Positions 10,885-23,222 of a stretch of 64,000 nt of DNA are shown one piece after another. Position 1 is the stretch's first letter; each line of letters begins with the position of its first letter. The stretch is from Cylindrodendrum hubeiense (Eukaryota; Ascomycota; Sordariomycetes; Hypocreales; Nectriaceae). The position numbers were made by a program, and so were the translations under genes. The notes beneath the pieces are model-generated. The model made no database searches. It saw nothing but the letters and a program-made list of their open reading frames with translations, and had not been told where the DNA came from. Location of the stretch: NCBI GenBank assembly GCA_014621425.1, contig JAANBB010000003.1, forward strand, positions 310,001 to 374,000, given 5' to 3'.

Positions 10885-12000
10885 ATGTCAGACACCAACA
10901 GCACTCTCCCTGCCGGATATAAAAGGCCTACTTTTCATAACTGCGAAGATGGTGTCTCGGACCTTTGCCCTGCAGAGGCCTCGCTCTATGGTGATTACTT
11001 CACTCTTGGGGCTTGTATATTCTTTGTCGTTCTTCATGGTTTTGCTCTTGTCCTTCAACTGGTCTTTGGCTTCCGGGCTCGTACCTGGTCTTTTTCGTCA
11101 TGGCTGACGATGGGCATTCTATTCGAGCTTCTGGGCTACGCTGGACGCATTATTATGAGTTCTGATCCATGGGTGTATGGCGCATTCGTTCTTCAGCTCG
11201 TCATGCTCATCCTTGGTCCAACACTGGTTGCCGCTAGCATCTCGGTGACGTTCAAGCACATCGTGCTATGGTACGGACCTGAGCACAGTATATTTAAGCC
11301 TTGGCTATACCCCTGGGTTTTCGTCGGTACCGACCTCTTTTCAATTGTCATCCAGTCTGCGGGTGGTATTGTTTCCGCCAGGGCAATTGGTGGGGAGGTC
11401 AAAAACCAGGAGCTGCTCGACGTAGGATCAGCCCTCCTTGTTGCCGGCACAACATTCCAAATGGCCAATATGGTGGTTTGCGGCGGTTTGATGGTCCTAT
11501 ATCTGTGGAGACGACGCCGCGGAATCACCAATGATGCAGAGAAATTGCAATCACCCGGTGGCGCGACCCAGAATGCGAGCAGTTGTGCAGAGTCTGACAA
11601 AACGATCAAGCCAAACGACAAAAAGACAAAAATGTTTGTTCGCGCCATCACCGTATCGTACATCCTTATAATTATCCGTTGCGTATACCGGTAAGTCTTT
11701 CTACCTATGGTTTTCCTTCTTGCAATACCCGAAGCTAAATCACCTAATAGTGTCCCCGAACAGCAGATGGGCTGGGGGAATGACCTCATGCAGAATGAAG
11801 CGACCTTTTTGACCCTAGACGGTGCCATGATGCTGATATCTATTTGGATTCTGACCATCTTTCATCCTGCATTCTTCTTCCCCTTTCTGTCAAAGAAGTC
11901 AGGAGAAGACGCATCAGCTGATAAGCCATTGGAGAGCGGGTCGGACCAAGAAACACGCGAAATTGGAACTCTGTTCAACACGACAAAGGAAAGTAACTGA
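10885..12000 (+). CDS. RTA1-like 7TM protein (lipid-translocating exporter family)
   Basis: Member of the fungal RTA1/RTM1/Rsb1 family of seven-helix plasma-membrane proteins, linked in yeasts to resistance to toxic lipids and aminocholesterol; the substrate here is unknown. Two exons (intron 11691-11750) give 351 aa. Visible family blocks are FELLGYAGRIIMSSDPW in helix 2-3, GPTLVAASISV, TDLFSIVIQSAGG and IRCVYR. The intron falls inside the conserved R-x-x-YR segment and phase 2 is restored (YR/VPEQQ). A hydrophilic stretch of roughly 40 residues precedes the last helices, and the tail is acidic. It faces the minus-strand receptor gene tail to tail. A second RTA1 protein lies at 52.3-53.1 kb. 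Confidence 0.88.
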
Positions 12001-12493
12001 AAGCAGGCCGGTTCTTGGAAATCTATGGAATTTTAAGTCGGCCAGAACCGAGTCTCTGAGGTTGTGTTGAAGGGTTCTTTTACTTCAGAGACGTACCTTA
12101 CACCAGCTTAGATAGGCCTTGAATGGCTAGATAAATCAACTAGGAGACTGAATTGATCCTCTCCATTGTATGCACGAAAGTTAGACGGTGAATATTAAAC
12201 GCATTGATGTTTAATCATGTTGTTCATTGACGAGTAGTATGGGAATGTGTAGTCACCATGATCGAAAACTGTATACAAGTAACCTATATATGCAGTAGCC
12301 GTCGTTGATGATATCTACCCCTCTTGGTTCATTGTGTCGCTGGTAAGGCATTTTCACGGACTAATATACTCAATTATATTACAGATTCTAACACAATCAA
12401 CGGCGAACTATTATTACACATGCTCAAGAGATATTTGAGAGCGTAATAATTCAAACAGAGTGAAACTAAATGACAGCCAAGCTTCCAGTCACA
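12001..12493. other. Convergent 3' intergenic region
   Basis: AT-rich spacer between the stops of two convergent genes. It holds their 3' UTRs; nothing else is seen. Confidence 0.6.
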
Positions 12494-13731
12494 TCATTGG
12501 GTAGATGCTGCGACATCACATGAAGACTTTATAGTGGTTGTAGCGTTTCTCTTTCTGAAGTAGGGCCGCAAGCCTGGCAAACTTGCAACCAAGACACCGA
12601 TATTGCTATCAAGGCTACTCCATAGCTCTATCAGCGTGCGGTTTTATGTCAGAACAGATTCTCCTCTAAATTTCCAACTTGATTTTGGGGGTGGTGACGT
12701 ACCATTTAGGCTGAGGGGAAGTGAATTTTCTTTAACTGAAAGTTGAATCGTGATGAAGCGAATCAGACTGAATGAAATGTCGATAAGGCCAAGGAGAAAG
12801 GTGCAAATGATTCCCACTTTCATATTCCTTTCCAAGTTGAGGTTGGGCAGAATAAACCAGGGGAGAATGAAAACTTGTACACTTAGTTTCAATTTCTGGG
12901 ATGCGAGGTGGGCGTTCTTCTTCTTTTAACATACCTAGCATGTCTGAAGAGAAGTGCAAGGCCCAGGCAACTTCAAACACCCTGACCATCTTCTCACCTT
13001 CGCACTCAGAGTTGGGATCTAATTTCCTGTTCAAAATTGTCAGCCAGTCTTTCTTTTTACACTCCGTCTTGTTCATCATTTTTAGTGACATCATACCAGT
13101 TGCTATCGACGGGAATACAAATGCAAACTTGCAACAAGAGAGTAGCAATATAGCAAATAATGGTGTAAATGATCGTGGCCCGAAGGAAGATCTTCCGCTT
13201 AACCATGGAATCAGTGAAAAAATGCAGATAGACTGCTAGTAGGGAGCCTTTTGAGAGGTAAAATGTCGCAAAGTATGGAAAGTAGCTGATCCAGTATATC
13301 TGAAAATGATGTTTGCATCAGCTTGATTGTCTTGAATGGTAAGGGGCTAATGTCGGTATCTCATCCCACAGTCATGTTACCTTTAGGACAAAAACTTTGT
13401 CTTCGGGGCTGGCATCATATCCCTGCAGCGTTGTCATCACTGTGGGTTCAAGGGCCCCCATTTGTGCAATCCTGATGTCAAAGGCGGCATTGGCAGCCGC
13501 CGTAATCAAAGCACCGCAAATAAGCAGATCACTAGTCAATGGTTTTCGCTTCTGAATCCGCAGTCGTAGATGGAGGCGGGCCACTATGACTACGGCGGAT
13601 ATCCCAAGGACAACCCATTGTGTGACCTTGAATAGCCGTTTGTCAATAAAATGACGGCTGCGAAATGGTGAAATGGAGGTACGTACAAATATTGGTACTG
13701 GACCAGGGGCAGGAAACGCCATGGTCACCAA
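12494..13731 (-). CDS. PTH11-like rhodopsin-fold receptor (no CFEM)
   Basis: Seven-helix protein of the fungal PTH11-related rhodopsin-domain class, candidate plasma-membrane receptors; the ligand is unknown. Five exons (introns 13300-13380, 13027-13096, 12874-12934 and 12628-12702) give 316 aa, and all four joins restore conserved segments: VFVLK/IYWISYFPYF, SNW/KLDPNSEC, SSDML/VFILPWFILPN and LN/ELWSSLDSNIGVLVASLP. The family signature FEVAWALHFSSD and the closing LPGLRPYFRK are present. There is no N-terminal Cys-rich extracellular domain and the tail after helix 7 is short. The start is the first Met of an open frame; Met4 is an equally good choice. Neighbouring genes also encode 7TM proteins. 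Confidence 0.87.
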
Positions 13732-15044
13732 ACGTACTGAATAATTCCCGAGTGCGAAGGTGTTTGCTATTTAAGAAAGGTAAAGCTTATAAAACGACTA
13801 AAGCTCATGTAACGAGGATGCAGGATGCGTTGGTACGAACATTTCAATGGTGGATTGCAGGAATAGACAGGCGATGAAGGCAAGGGGATGTGGATCACCA
13901 ATTAATATTACTCGGATTTCTTCAATCGTCACGCACTGGACGAATGCAGTCTAGCGGGTTTCGACTCAGACTTTTGTAAAGTGCGTGTTCCAATGGGTTT
14001 GCGTTGAGAATGACTGTCTGGAATGGAGTTGTGCCCATTTTCGGATTCGCCAAACCCTTTTCATTGGAAGCTAGCTGGAGATGACAGAAATGATTGGAGA
14101 GACACTGTAACCTTAAGCGTTTACTCATTCCTCGCTTAATTTTGACGGAAGAAGTAAGATCGGACCGTAAAAAGTATATCAGCCTCACGCATTTGGGATA
14201 AAACGTGTTCATTTTCCGGTTGCACTTGAATCGGTACAGTCGTAACACATGTCCGGGAATTTATCGATACCAGGTACACAGTTATGTCTTCCAAATATAG
14301 ACTGCACCAAAATCGGGTTCAGAAGACCCAAAGCAGCTCACAGCAACGTTCTTGATGCTGCTTCTACGACTCACCCACCGGAGAGTGATACCGTGCTGAC
14401 ATGCCGCAACAGACTACAAAGTCTAGGAAAATGAAGCGGAATCTCAACCTTCAGGTGTGATTTCTCAGCAAGACTCGCTCATCAACCTTCAGTTCCATAT
14501 CATATCCAATGGCCCTGCAAGTTGCATTATTGGCATGGAAATGAAGACAGCGCATTTCCATGAAGTCCAACAGAGACCTCGGAATCATGTTCCATCGCCT
14601 TCTGGGTGGTGTAGAACACATCTTGGGACAATCATATAGCCCAATACGATAGCAAATACGGAAAGTAAATCATCAAGAACCGCTTTCAATATCCTGTCTA
14701 CTTGAAGCTAGGTTTACGAGTCCTGAAATTATGTGAAAGGGATATTGACTTTGCCGACAACTTGAACACAGCCGAGATGACTGACCACATGGGTGATTGA
14801 TGCAAAGCACCCCAAGGGTACCTACCCATGGGCATAGCGTTACTGTGGTCATCACAATCAACAACCCGCAATTGACACAGCATACGGTTGAAAACATTCT
14901 TATCGCTCTTTTGGCGAATTGTAAATATACCTGGATGCTTTGTAGAAAATAATACTGCGGCTGTGGTCAGGGATACAGGTTTGAGGAAGACTGTGCCGTC
15001 AGATGTTAAGTGGAGGTAAAGAGGAGGCTTTCTTGCAGAACTAG

Positions 15045-15335
15045 GGTGAGCGCGAGATATCAAAAGACTTTTTTTCTCCTAGCGTCTGGCAACTGAGCAG
15101 AACTGTCCTGGGTGGTGCCGAGCGGCTTTCTACTCGAGGCTCGAGGACAACCACTGTGTGGCGCGTAACCGAGACCGATGGGAGCTTGCAATTGCCCATG
15201 ATCAACCTGCAGCGATCCGTTGCAGCCTTTGGCCTGAGTGCATCACCTGCTTTGGTATTGTCCATGATGGAAGCAAGAGCCAATATCGAATGGGAAGACA
15301 TGGTCGGTACTCCTGTTTCAGCGGCACCAATATGA
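15045..15335 (+). other. Unassigned open frame, possible orphan exon or relic
   Basis: A 96-codon frame without stop, opened by a TAG at 15042. The only useful ATG, at 15198, leaves 45 residues. The conceptual product looks protein-like (for example TTTVWRVTETDGSLQLPMI and then SPALVLSMMEARANIEW), yet I recognise no family. A splice acceptor could be the CTAG at 15041-15044, but no plausible upstream exon was found. Options are the last exon of a missed gene, the remnant of a deleted one, or chance. Confidence 0.2.
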
Positions 15336-16038
15336 TGTCATGGTAGTTAGGTGGACAGCCTTCTTAGGCCCATATACAGCCTCACCTGAAAGCCATTATC
15401 CAGTTCAGATAGATTGGGTGTATCTGTGATATAGTGCATCTGTTATGACCGGACAAGCACCAATTGTCAGTAAAGACCTGGGGCTGGGCAGGCGAAGAAG
15501 AAGTAGGTACATACATAGTTGCCTAGCGAAGGATCAGCGTTGCATGGCATATGACCGCGAATGAGTTATGATTGGATTAGATCCCTGTTAGCAACTGCCC
15601 GGGTGGCGCACCATTGGCCCGTTGTCGAAAATTCGGATGCACATTCGCGTCCTTCAGGCAACGCCAGGCGCTGATCTGCGCCCACGCGTCGCCCGACTTT
15701 CAAGCGATTGCCACGAAAATGACGCATCCAGTGCAGCGAAGCTGAAGGTAACAAGCCTCTCCTGCGGCCGCACCCAATCGCCCGGGGTTGTTTGCAATGC
15801 TGTGGCCCCCCAGTCTCATCCTAGCTCCGTTGCCTTTGGCCGCCCTGTATCCGTATCCATCGCCCCTTTCTCGCTATCAGCAGTACGTACTCGGATTGGG
15901 TGCAAGGCTTATGCATTGCAGTGAAGCGCTTGAATGGTTCCAATATGACCCTGGGAGCGGAGATGGGCGCTGTTCATCTCGGCAAATGGTAATTATGAGC
16001 CCTGCCCTGCTGCTTCACCGCCCATGGGAAACCCGGCT

Positions 16039-16078
16039 GAGAGAGGGAGAGAGGAAGAGAGGAGAGGAGAGGTGAGGT
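16039..16078 (+). repeat. Purine (GA-rich) tract
   Basis: Forty bases almost entirely G and A, about 500 bp upstream of the receptor gene at 16582. Its complement is a CT tract of the kind common in fungal promoters. Confidence 0.6.
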
Positions 16079-16581
16079 GCCCTTGTAGATGCATCAATGC
16101 CAAGCGAGCTATCCCCGCCCGAGAACTACAACATGCTCTTCAACTAACTTAGGTGTGGCATTGCTGCCGAGTTTGGCGTCAGTTCTGCCTCGTGCCTTGT
16201 TCCAAGACCTGCTCTTCGAGGTGAAACTGCAGAGACGCCATCGAGGCAGGGCTGCAGCCGGCTGTGTTCTGGAAGCAAGTGGAAGCAGGGGGCCTTGATC
16301 CGACAATCTGACCCGACAACTCATCGCCCAGGTCGTCATGTCTCTCTCTAAGCTAATCATGTCAATGTGACCCTCCCGCGTTAAGCCACTGGACTCGCAA
16401 ATCTGACAGACACACCCCGTTCAAATACCCCCCGCTCCGCCCCGCCCATATTTGTTGGGCCGCCTTCTGTCGCCGTGTGTGATCTGATCCATGGCCTTCA
16501 TTCTTGTCACGTCAATTCTCGGAAACCATCGTGCCCCTCCCCCCCTGATGACTACAACCTCGTGAGCGCGCAGTCTCCACC

Positions 16582-18026
16582 ATGACTGGACTCCAGCCAA
16601 ATGTCTTTGCTGCAGTGTGCATTACCTGGGCCGTCGCCCTCCCCGCGCTCGTCCTTCGGGTCGTCGCGCGGCGCATGACGAAAATGGCCTGGTGGTTTGA
16701 TGACTACTTTTGCGTGTCAGCATTTGTGAGTTCACCCCCATTGTCATCGTGTCCGAGGCAGCAGGCGAAGGAGGATTAGGATACAAAATGCGTTAAGAAA
16801 TACAATAAAAAGTAGCGGTAGCTGACAAACCACACACCCAAGGTATTCGCGAGCGGATACAACACCATCCTGCTAATATGTAGAAACCAACTCCTGCGAG
16901 CCCTCCAGCGCCTTCTGCAAATATTAACTGCCGCCCAGGGACCACCGACTGGGGACTCGGCCAATTCATCGACCCATCCCTCAGCGAATCACAGAGAGAG
17001 TATTTGCTTCTGCATTCGAGACTTCTCATGTACTGTAGCCAGTTTTGCTATGCCTTCTCGATCGCGTCGTCAAAGTTCGCGATATTGTGCCTCTACTGGC
17101 GCCTGTTCAAGCAATCCTCCATTCGAATTCCCATTCAGCTGATGCTTGTGATATCGCTCATCTGGATCATCCTCCGCACCTTCATGGTAATCTTCCACTG
17201 CATTCCCGTCCAGGCATACTGGGATAAGTCAATCGAGAATGCTCGCTGTCAGATCAACGATGCTCAGTTCTTCTTTGGCACAGTCCTGACACACTTCGTC
17301 ATGGATCTGATTATCCTCGTCTTGCCGATCATCGAGCTAAGCAGGCTTCGTCTACCCCTCGGCCAGAAACTTGCCGTCATTGGCCTCTTCATCATCGGCT
17401 CATTGTACGTTCCCGAACCCATTATCCCGACTCCATGTGCAGAACCGCTAACCACTTCAGTGTGTGTATCGCATCGATTTTTGTCATCATTGAGTCGATT
17501 CGATACGACGTTGACACGACGGAGATGCCACATGACGTTGCCTTGAATTTCATGTGGGGGTCGGTTGAGCTCAACATTGCAATTGTCGCTGGTAACTATC
17601 CATAACTTGACCCTCTGCTGCCACACATCCACTTACCCACCTATCTCAGCTTGCTTCCCTTTACTTCGGCCGGTCTTTCGCCGCATACTCCCTCGATCCT
17701 TCCTTAGCTCTCATGGAAAAAGCTATCCCATCAGCCGACCTATCAACACTATTAGGTTGACGACCGTTGCAAGAAGCGAGGACAAGTCCAGTGACGAGTC
17801 AAGCTCGAGCCATCAATTAACTGATCCGGAGTACGGCCTATCGGTTATCTCGAACGCGGAACAGATTTCAGAGGGACGCCAGACCGTTACCTCCAGCCAA
17901 TTTCGTGATCCCAGCCAAAGTGGGGATGGAGAAGTGGCAGGCATATATGTTCGAAATGACATGGTGATAGAGGTGCAAGAAGTGAAACCGTTGTACTCTC
18001 TAAGACGACAACCTCAAGGGTTATGA
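16582..18026 (+). CDS. PTH11-like rhodopsin-fold receptor with long C-tail
   Basis: Integral membrane protein of the fungal rhodopsin-domain (SAT4/PTH11-related) class, a candidate surface receptor with unknown ligand. Five exons (introns 16726-16842, 16880-16938, 17405-17460 and 17592-17649) give 384 aa. Exon 2 is only 37 nt; including it produces the family run YNTILLIWTTDWGLGQF, which supports it. Other markers are FSIASSKFAILCLYWRLF, FHCIPVQAYWD, DLIILVLPI and GSVELNIAIVAACFPLLRPV. There is no CFEM domain. The C-tail of about 110 residues is hydrophilic and Ser-rich and probably cytoplasmic. Confidence 0.87.
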
Positions 18027-18748
18027 GAGTGTGTGCGTGTGTTTGTACTTGTATTTAATGCTGTGAGGCGTTTGGTGAGCAGGATCCTGTGAGAAATGCC
18101 ATGATTGAGATCTCTGCGGAGACATTGGATATTCAATGCTATATCTATTTAGTTATATGCATTATAACTATTATAGAAGTGTTCTGTTTTATATCGGAAG
18201 CTCTTTATAGTGCTGTATGAAGATTGTGCCACTGAACAGTCCTTTGAAGCCCTGGCCGGGAGCTGCCTCAGGACGCCTTCTCGAATTTACGCTTTCGTAA
18301 CTCAAATTAGTATCGGAATCCCATCCACACCTAGAAATACCCAAGTTGGATTCGGAGTTTGATCTCCCCACAGCTGCCGCGTCACATCAAACTTGTTGCT
18401 CAGTTCTATCTTCGTGTTCCTATGGAAAAACCACACAAAACCTCTGTAACGAACAAAAGTTATGATGCAGACCGCGCCAGCGAAATGTTTCTCTCAATCC
18501 TGGTGCATAAGGTCCAACCCTAGCATATGAGTTATTGCAATTTCCGGGCTCAGGTAGGTGCTGAGTGCCGAGGCTGACTTAGTTAATGCTGGTAAAGTGC
18601 CTATACATTCTATAAGATGTCGAGCAATCTTATTGTCCCTCTCAGCAACGGTCCTTCTAGAGCTACAATAACAATGAGGGTTAAACAAGCTGGTGCTATT
18701 AATGCCCTCAATCCCAAACATTGCCATGCCTTGACCTGACTGATCCTT
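18027..18748. other. Convergent 3' intergenic region
   Basis: Spacer between two convergent genes. Frames at 18189-18371 and 18494-18727 on the minus strand show no family features. Otherwise nothing is seen. Confidence 0.6.
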
Positions 18749-21165
18749 CTATTTCCCTCGGAAGAGCGCCAAGAAAAATTGGTTAATCTCTCGTCGACTT
18801 TCCACTATTGGTAAAATAGTAATAACAATGGCACCGAAAAATCCCCATATGAAAGTGACAACAATCCACCCCGTAAAAAACGACTTGCTAAATACGTATG
18901 ACGTGCCGTACATGGGGATTGGCCAGAGACTAAGCAGAATTAGAAAAGTCAATGCTAGAACACAATAGATACTCACATAGTCATGGATATCGATATGAAG
19001 AGGGCGACGGCTAGCGCAAAGTTCCGTGCATGAAGCAAGGGCTTTTCAATACGCTCAAGGTTTACCAGCTCGTTGTAGGTTCTCTGCTGAGCATCTTGAA
19101 CAGAAGCCCCTTCGTTTTGAACTTTTGGATCAAAGTCGCTGTCGTCAACTTGTTGTAGTTCCTTGAACTTCTCAAAGTCATAGTTATCGGGCTTGATGTA
19201 TGTGATAAGTGGCGTGAGGATAATGGGGGCAGTGAGTGCCAGCATATTCCCTGCCACAGTCGGTTTAAAATCTGACAGAGTTGCGATAGTTACAGCCCCA
19301 TGCTGCTTATAAGCCACACCGATCCAAGTTGAAATACTTGCAAGGGAACTGATGATTGGCACAAGCACAATGGCATACTTGTTTTGTTTCTTCCAAAAGA
19401 GGGTACACGCACTTGGAATCACAGCGCCTATTATGTTCAGTCAGGTATTGGTAAATAATCCACCCAGATTCACTTACCATCGATGATGATACCAATTGCA
19501 GTGACAATAAAAGTAACAGAAAAGCCAGCATAGCAGAGCCCGACAGCAATAGATGCGGTCAACAATCCGAATCCCAAAACTGCAATATGAGAGATGAAGA
19601 TGAGCTGTTTTCCGGTGGCATTAGGGTTGATATAGGAGCGATAGAAGTCGTAGGTGACCAGGCTAGTCACAGCAACGGTCTCTGGAGAACATGTGAGAAA
19701 CAAGTTCAGATAAAAGGCAAGATCGAGACTCACCAGAGCTCATGGCGCTTGTAATGGCTTGGAATAGCATGAGAAGCACCGCAACGACGCCGCCCTTCCC
19801 CATGATCGTGTATGCCGTGTAAGGCATGATCAAGGCGGAATTAATCTCGGCGGCAGACAGAGGGGTTGGATACGTGGGCCTACAAATTAGAAAGAAATGT
19901 CAAGTATCGGAATTTTCAGTCTTACCATGATTTCGTATGTTCTAGAGCAGCACCTCCAAGCCCAAATGTGGTCGAGATGCAGAAGGGAATGGTGAACTGT
20001 TGCAGGGTTAGCTTGTTAGATCAGCTAGTACATGGGCATTATGTATGAGACCAACCCAGCAGAGAGATCCCAAAAGATATCCCGCCACGGTAGACTTGGG
20101 ATCCGCAGCAATCGCTTTCTGGAAAAGCCTGTCCAAACATGAGCTACCAGACGATGGATGATCGAATTTCTGGGCTTACTGAGAATCCACCGTTGCAGAG
20201 AATCCTCCGCCGAGAAAAATAAGTCCGATGAGGCCGCCGGAAATACTGCGCATTGTGAGTAGCTCGCCACCTGCATTTCCTTCAACAGGGCGAATCTCGG
20301 CCGCAGCTTTCAGAAGCTCCCACATCCTCCCAGGAGAACCCACGTGCTCTGATGTCGCGTATATGACAAACATGGACGAGAGCATGATGACGAAGATTAT
20401 GACCGTGTGCACTACAAGGGGTATTAGTGCTTGCATGGCAAAGTGGTTGTACGTACATACCCCATTCAGTAAGAAATGTTGCTTTGATACCGCCGAACAG
20501 TGTATAAATGCAAACACCCAAAGGAAATAGGAAGCAGACGGCCACCTTGTTCATTCCAGTGACCAGGTTGAAGACATCCGCACCGCCAACCAAAAGATTG
20601 ACGGCGATAAATATCTGATAGATGAGCGAGTAAATAGCTAGTACAATATGGCCAGGGGCCCCATATCGATGTTTGACCAGTTCCAGAAATGTGTGCGCAT
20701 TCGGTGCCTTCCTCTTTAGTTCAATGGCAAGAACAGCAAATGTGAGGATGGGAATCGAACAGCCCGCACCAAACCTTGGTTCAATGTTAGTTAACAGTTG
20801 ACGTGACATTGAAGAGTTTGGAGCCGGACCAAAATGTCGCTGCGATACCATACGAGTATCCAAAGGTGGTTGATGTGAGAAGGGTGGCGCTGAGAGTCCA
20901 CGAGGACACAACCGACGATGCAATGAGACCAGCCTTGATAGAGCGTTTGGCAGTCAAATGCATCTCGGAATCTTGGACCTCGGAAAAGTACCGCCGCAGA
21001 GCAAATGTAGTGAGCGTCATCAGAATGGCAAACAGACCACCTAATCCGTACATATCGTGTCAGAACGGTTCAGGACTATAACATACAGCTTGTGTTACCT
21101 AGACCAACAATAATTCCATATCCTACCCCACTGTGGAAGACTGGAAATATCGAAGTTTCGGCCAT
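18749..21165 (-). CDS. Urea-permease-like sodium:solute symporter (DUR3 type)
   Basis: Plasma-membrane transporter of the sodium:solute symporter superfamily, closest by eye to fungal urea/polyamine permeases (Dur3/UreA). Ten exons give 649 aa. Introns: 21041-21098, 20775-20829, 20412-20460, 20129-20179, 19997-20055, 19880-19925, 19682-19733, 19428-19477 and 18930-18976. Diagnostic runs are FAVLAIELKRKAPNAHTFLE, LFGGIKATFLTEW, ALIMPYTAYTIMGKGG, QAITSAMSSETVAVTSLVTY and the terminal LWPIPMYGTSYVFSK. About 14-15 helices are visible. All nine joins restore phase. Some donors are weak (GTCCGG, GTTGGT), which could allow intron retention. The promoter is shared with the divergent flavoprotein gene and contains three HGATAR motifs, fitting nitrogen control. 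Urea against another small amide or polyamine cannot be decided. Confidence 0.9.
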
Positions 21166-21627
21166 GTTGAAGTTGGATGTCGGAATCACCACAGTAAACA
21201 GTGCAGCCGCGCAATGAATAGATTCATTGATGCAAATAAATTGATGGCTGATAAATGTCTTTTAGCATATTTATGAGAATAATACCCAGTAGCTAGGTTC
21301 GAGGGTGACGGATGCTTGGGTCCTGGTGCTGCAGCGCTTGTGGGTCTCGGAATCAGTCAGCCCAACAGCGAGCATCTCCGAAAACGTGATAACTAGGATT
21401 GATGGCGACAACAGATCCGGGCTCAAACTACAGTGTGTTTTCTAGTGTTCCGCTCGATAATTTCCGCGTGTCCATAATTCTGGTAATCGGATCCCAGTCT
21501 ACCTTCGGCTCTGCGAAGAGAGAACGTCTATTGCGGCTATAAAAGCCCGTCAATTGCGGAAGGCTATCGCACCATGCATCTGCAACCCAATCCGACGGAA
21601 GCCCTTTGAAATTCGACCAATCCAGCA
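21166..21627. promoter_or_regulatory. Divergent promoter with GATA-type motifs
   Basis: 462 bp between two divergent starts. HGATAR motifs (AreA/Nit2 type) occur at 21249-21254, 21387-21392 and 21455-21460. This suits a nitrogen-regulated permease. With such a short motif, one or two would be expected by chance, so support is modest. Confidence 0.35.
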
Positions 21628-23222
21628 ATGCAGAACTTCCAAGGCGAACAAGCTCGTGCCGCCGCCAGCAAGCGGTGGGAAGCCGAGCCAAAGCCAGATA
21701 CCCCGGCAGGTTGGGCCAGCCGTGCTAGGGAAGTGGCCGAGGTCCTCAAGATTGACGCAGTTGAGCGCGACGCTGAAGGGAAGCCCCCATTTGCCGAAGT
21801 CCAATTGCTCAAAGACGCCGGTCTCGTCAACCTCCTTGGCCCAAGGGAGTTTGGCGGAGGCGGAGCGACCTGGCAAACGTCGTACAAAGTGACGACTGAG
21901 ATTGCCAAAGCAGACGGGAGCGTCGGACACTTGCTTGGAAACCACTTCTCCTGGTACAACCTGACCAATCCAAATGCTAGTCTTAAAGATACTAATGTGC
22001 GGGACTCAGGTTCTGGAGCTCCCAAATTCTGGGGACGCCAGTGCAGGCGAAACGGTGGTTGCGCGAGTTCACGGAGGGCAATCATTATCTTGGGGGAGCA
22101 GTCAATCCCCGCAACGCGGACATGGTTGCGCGAGACGAAGGAGACGAGCTTGTCTTCAATGGGGATAAGTTCTTCTCAACAGGTATGTCGTCCTCCATCC
22201 CGAACCCCACCAGGGGAAGAGACAGGGGGCACGTTTGAGGAATATCTCCGGTGCTAATTGAATCCTCCTCTCCACAAAAAGGTGGCGTTATCAGTGACGT
22301 GACCGTGCTGGAGGGGGTTTTAGAGAATGCCGACCAGACGCATGTGTTTGCGTTTGTATCGACGAAGGATCCCGGCATCTCGTTCAAGGGCGATTGGGAT
22401 GTCATTGGCCAGCGACTTACGGTAAGTCTCCGTCTTCAACCTGAGTCATTTTTCGGGCAACTTGCTGAGTTGGCCGACAGGAATCGGGCGGCTGTGTTAT
22501 TCACAATGTCCGTGTCCCCTGGGAGCACATCGCGGGCTACCAAGACAAGCACCTGACACCCCGGGATGCGTATCACGATTTCATCCTGCCTCCCGTCCAG
22601 CTTCAGTTCGCAGCCGTTCACTTGGGCGTCGGCATTGGAGCACTCGAGGCGGCAACAGAGTATACCCGCACCACGACTCGTGCTTGGCCGTACGGCGGCG
22701 ATGATAAGAAAAAGGCAACTGACGAATGGTACATCCGAGAAGGCTATGGACACCTTCAGGCTGCGCTCTGGGCCACCGAGGCGCTGGTTGACCGTACAGC
22801 GGAGCGTATTTCAGCCCTGATCCACGCGCCCAGAGAGACCTTGACTCCACAGGCTCGTGGTGAGGTTGCAGTTCGTAAGTGGTCATCGCTCCCATCAAGT
22901 CTGACCCATGCTAAATAGTCTCCGCAGAGGTCGCCGCGTCCAAAGCCACGGCCATTGAGACAACACTGAGAGTCAGCACTAAGCTGTTTGAGCTAGTTGG
23001 TGCGCGATCTAGCCTCAGCAAGTATGGATTCGATCGATTCTGGCGCAACACACGTGGTAAGTGGAAACATGACAGGCAACGACAGAGCCCCCCTCTACTT
23101 CGTGCACGGCACTAAAATGGCGAACAGTCCACTCTCTCCACGATCCCGTCGCATACAAGTTCCGGGAGGTTGGTAGCTGGGCCCTATTGCGGGAAATACC
23201 AGAGCCTAGTTGGTACACCTGA
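21628..23222 (+). CDS. DszC/SoxC-type acyl-CoA-dehydrogenase-fold flavin monooxygenase
   Basis: Flavoprotein of the acyl-CoA dehydrogenase fold, in the branch that includes DszC (dibenzothiophene monooxygenase) and similar reduced-flavin-dependent oxygenases. Six exons (introns 21954-22009, 22183-22281, 22422-22480, 22875-22918 and 23057-23127) give 421 aa, the family length. Supporting joins: NHFSW/FWSSQILGTP, FFSTG/GVISDV, GQRLT/ESGGCVIHNVRVPW. GGAVNPRNADM and the final HDPVAYKFREVGSWALL match the branch. No targeting signal is evident. Fungal homologues are usually annotated thermophilic desulfurization enzyme, but the substrate may be any S- or N-containing organic compound. It is divergent from the urea-permease-like gene, so co-regulation is plausible. 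Confidence 0.88.

Larger units (their letters stand above)
13732..16581. other. Long intergenic region, 2.85 kb
   Basis: No recognisable gene. It contains an unassigned open frame at 15045-15335 (listed), a purine tract at 16039-16078 and the pyrimidine-rich promoter of the next receptor gene. Minus-strand frames at 13922-14248, 14698-15063 and 15041-15301 have no family features. Confidence 0.5.

Noticed and set aside
15788..16075. 95-codon plus-strand frame upstream of the receptor gene
   Set aside because: Pro/Leu-rich and ends in the GA tract; typical of GC-rich promoter sequence read as protein.
20750..20760. GGGAATCGAAC, like the T-arm of a tRNA
   Set aside because: Lies in exon 3 of the urea-permease-like gene; no acceptor stem or anticodon arm can be drawn around it.
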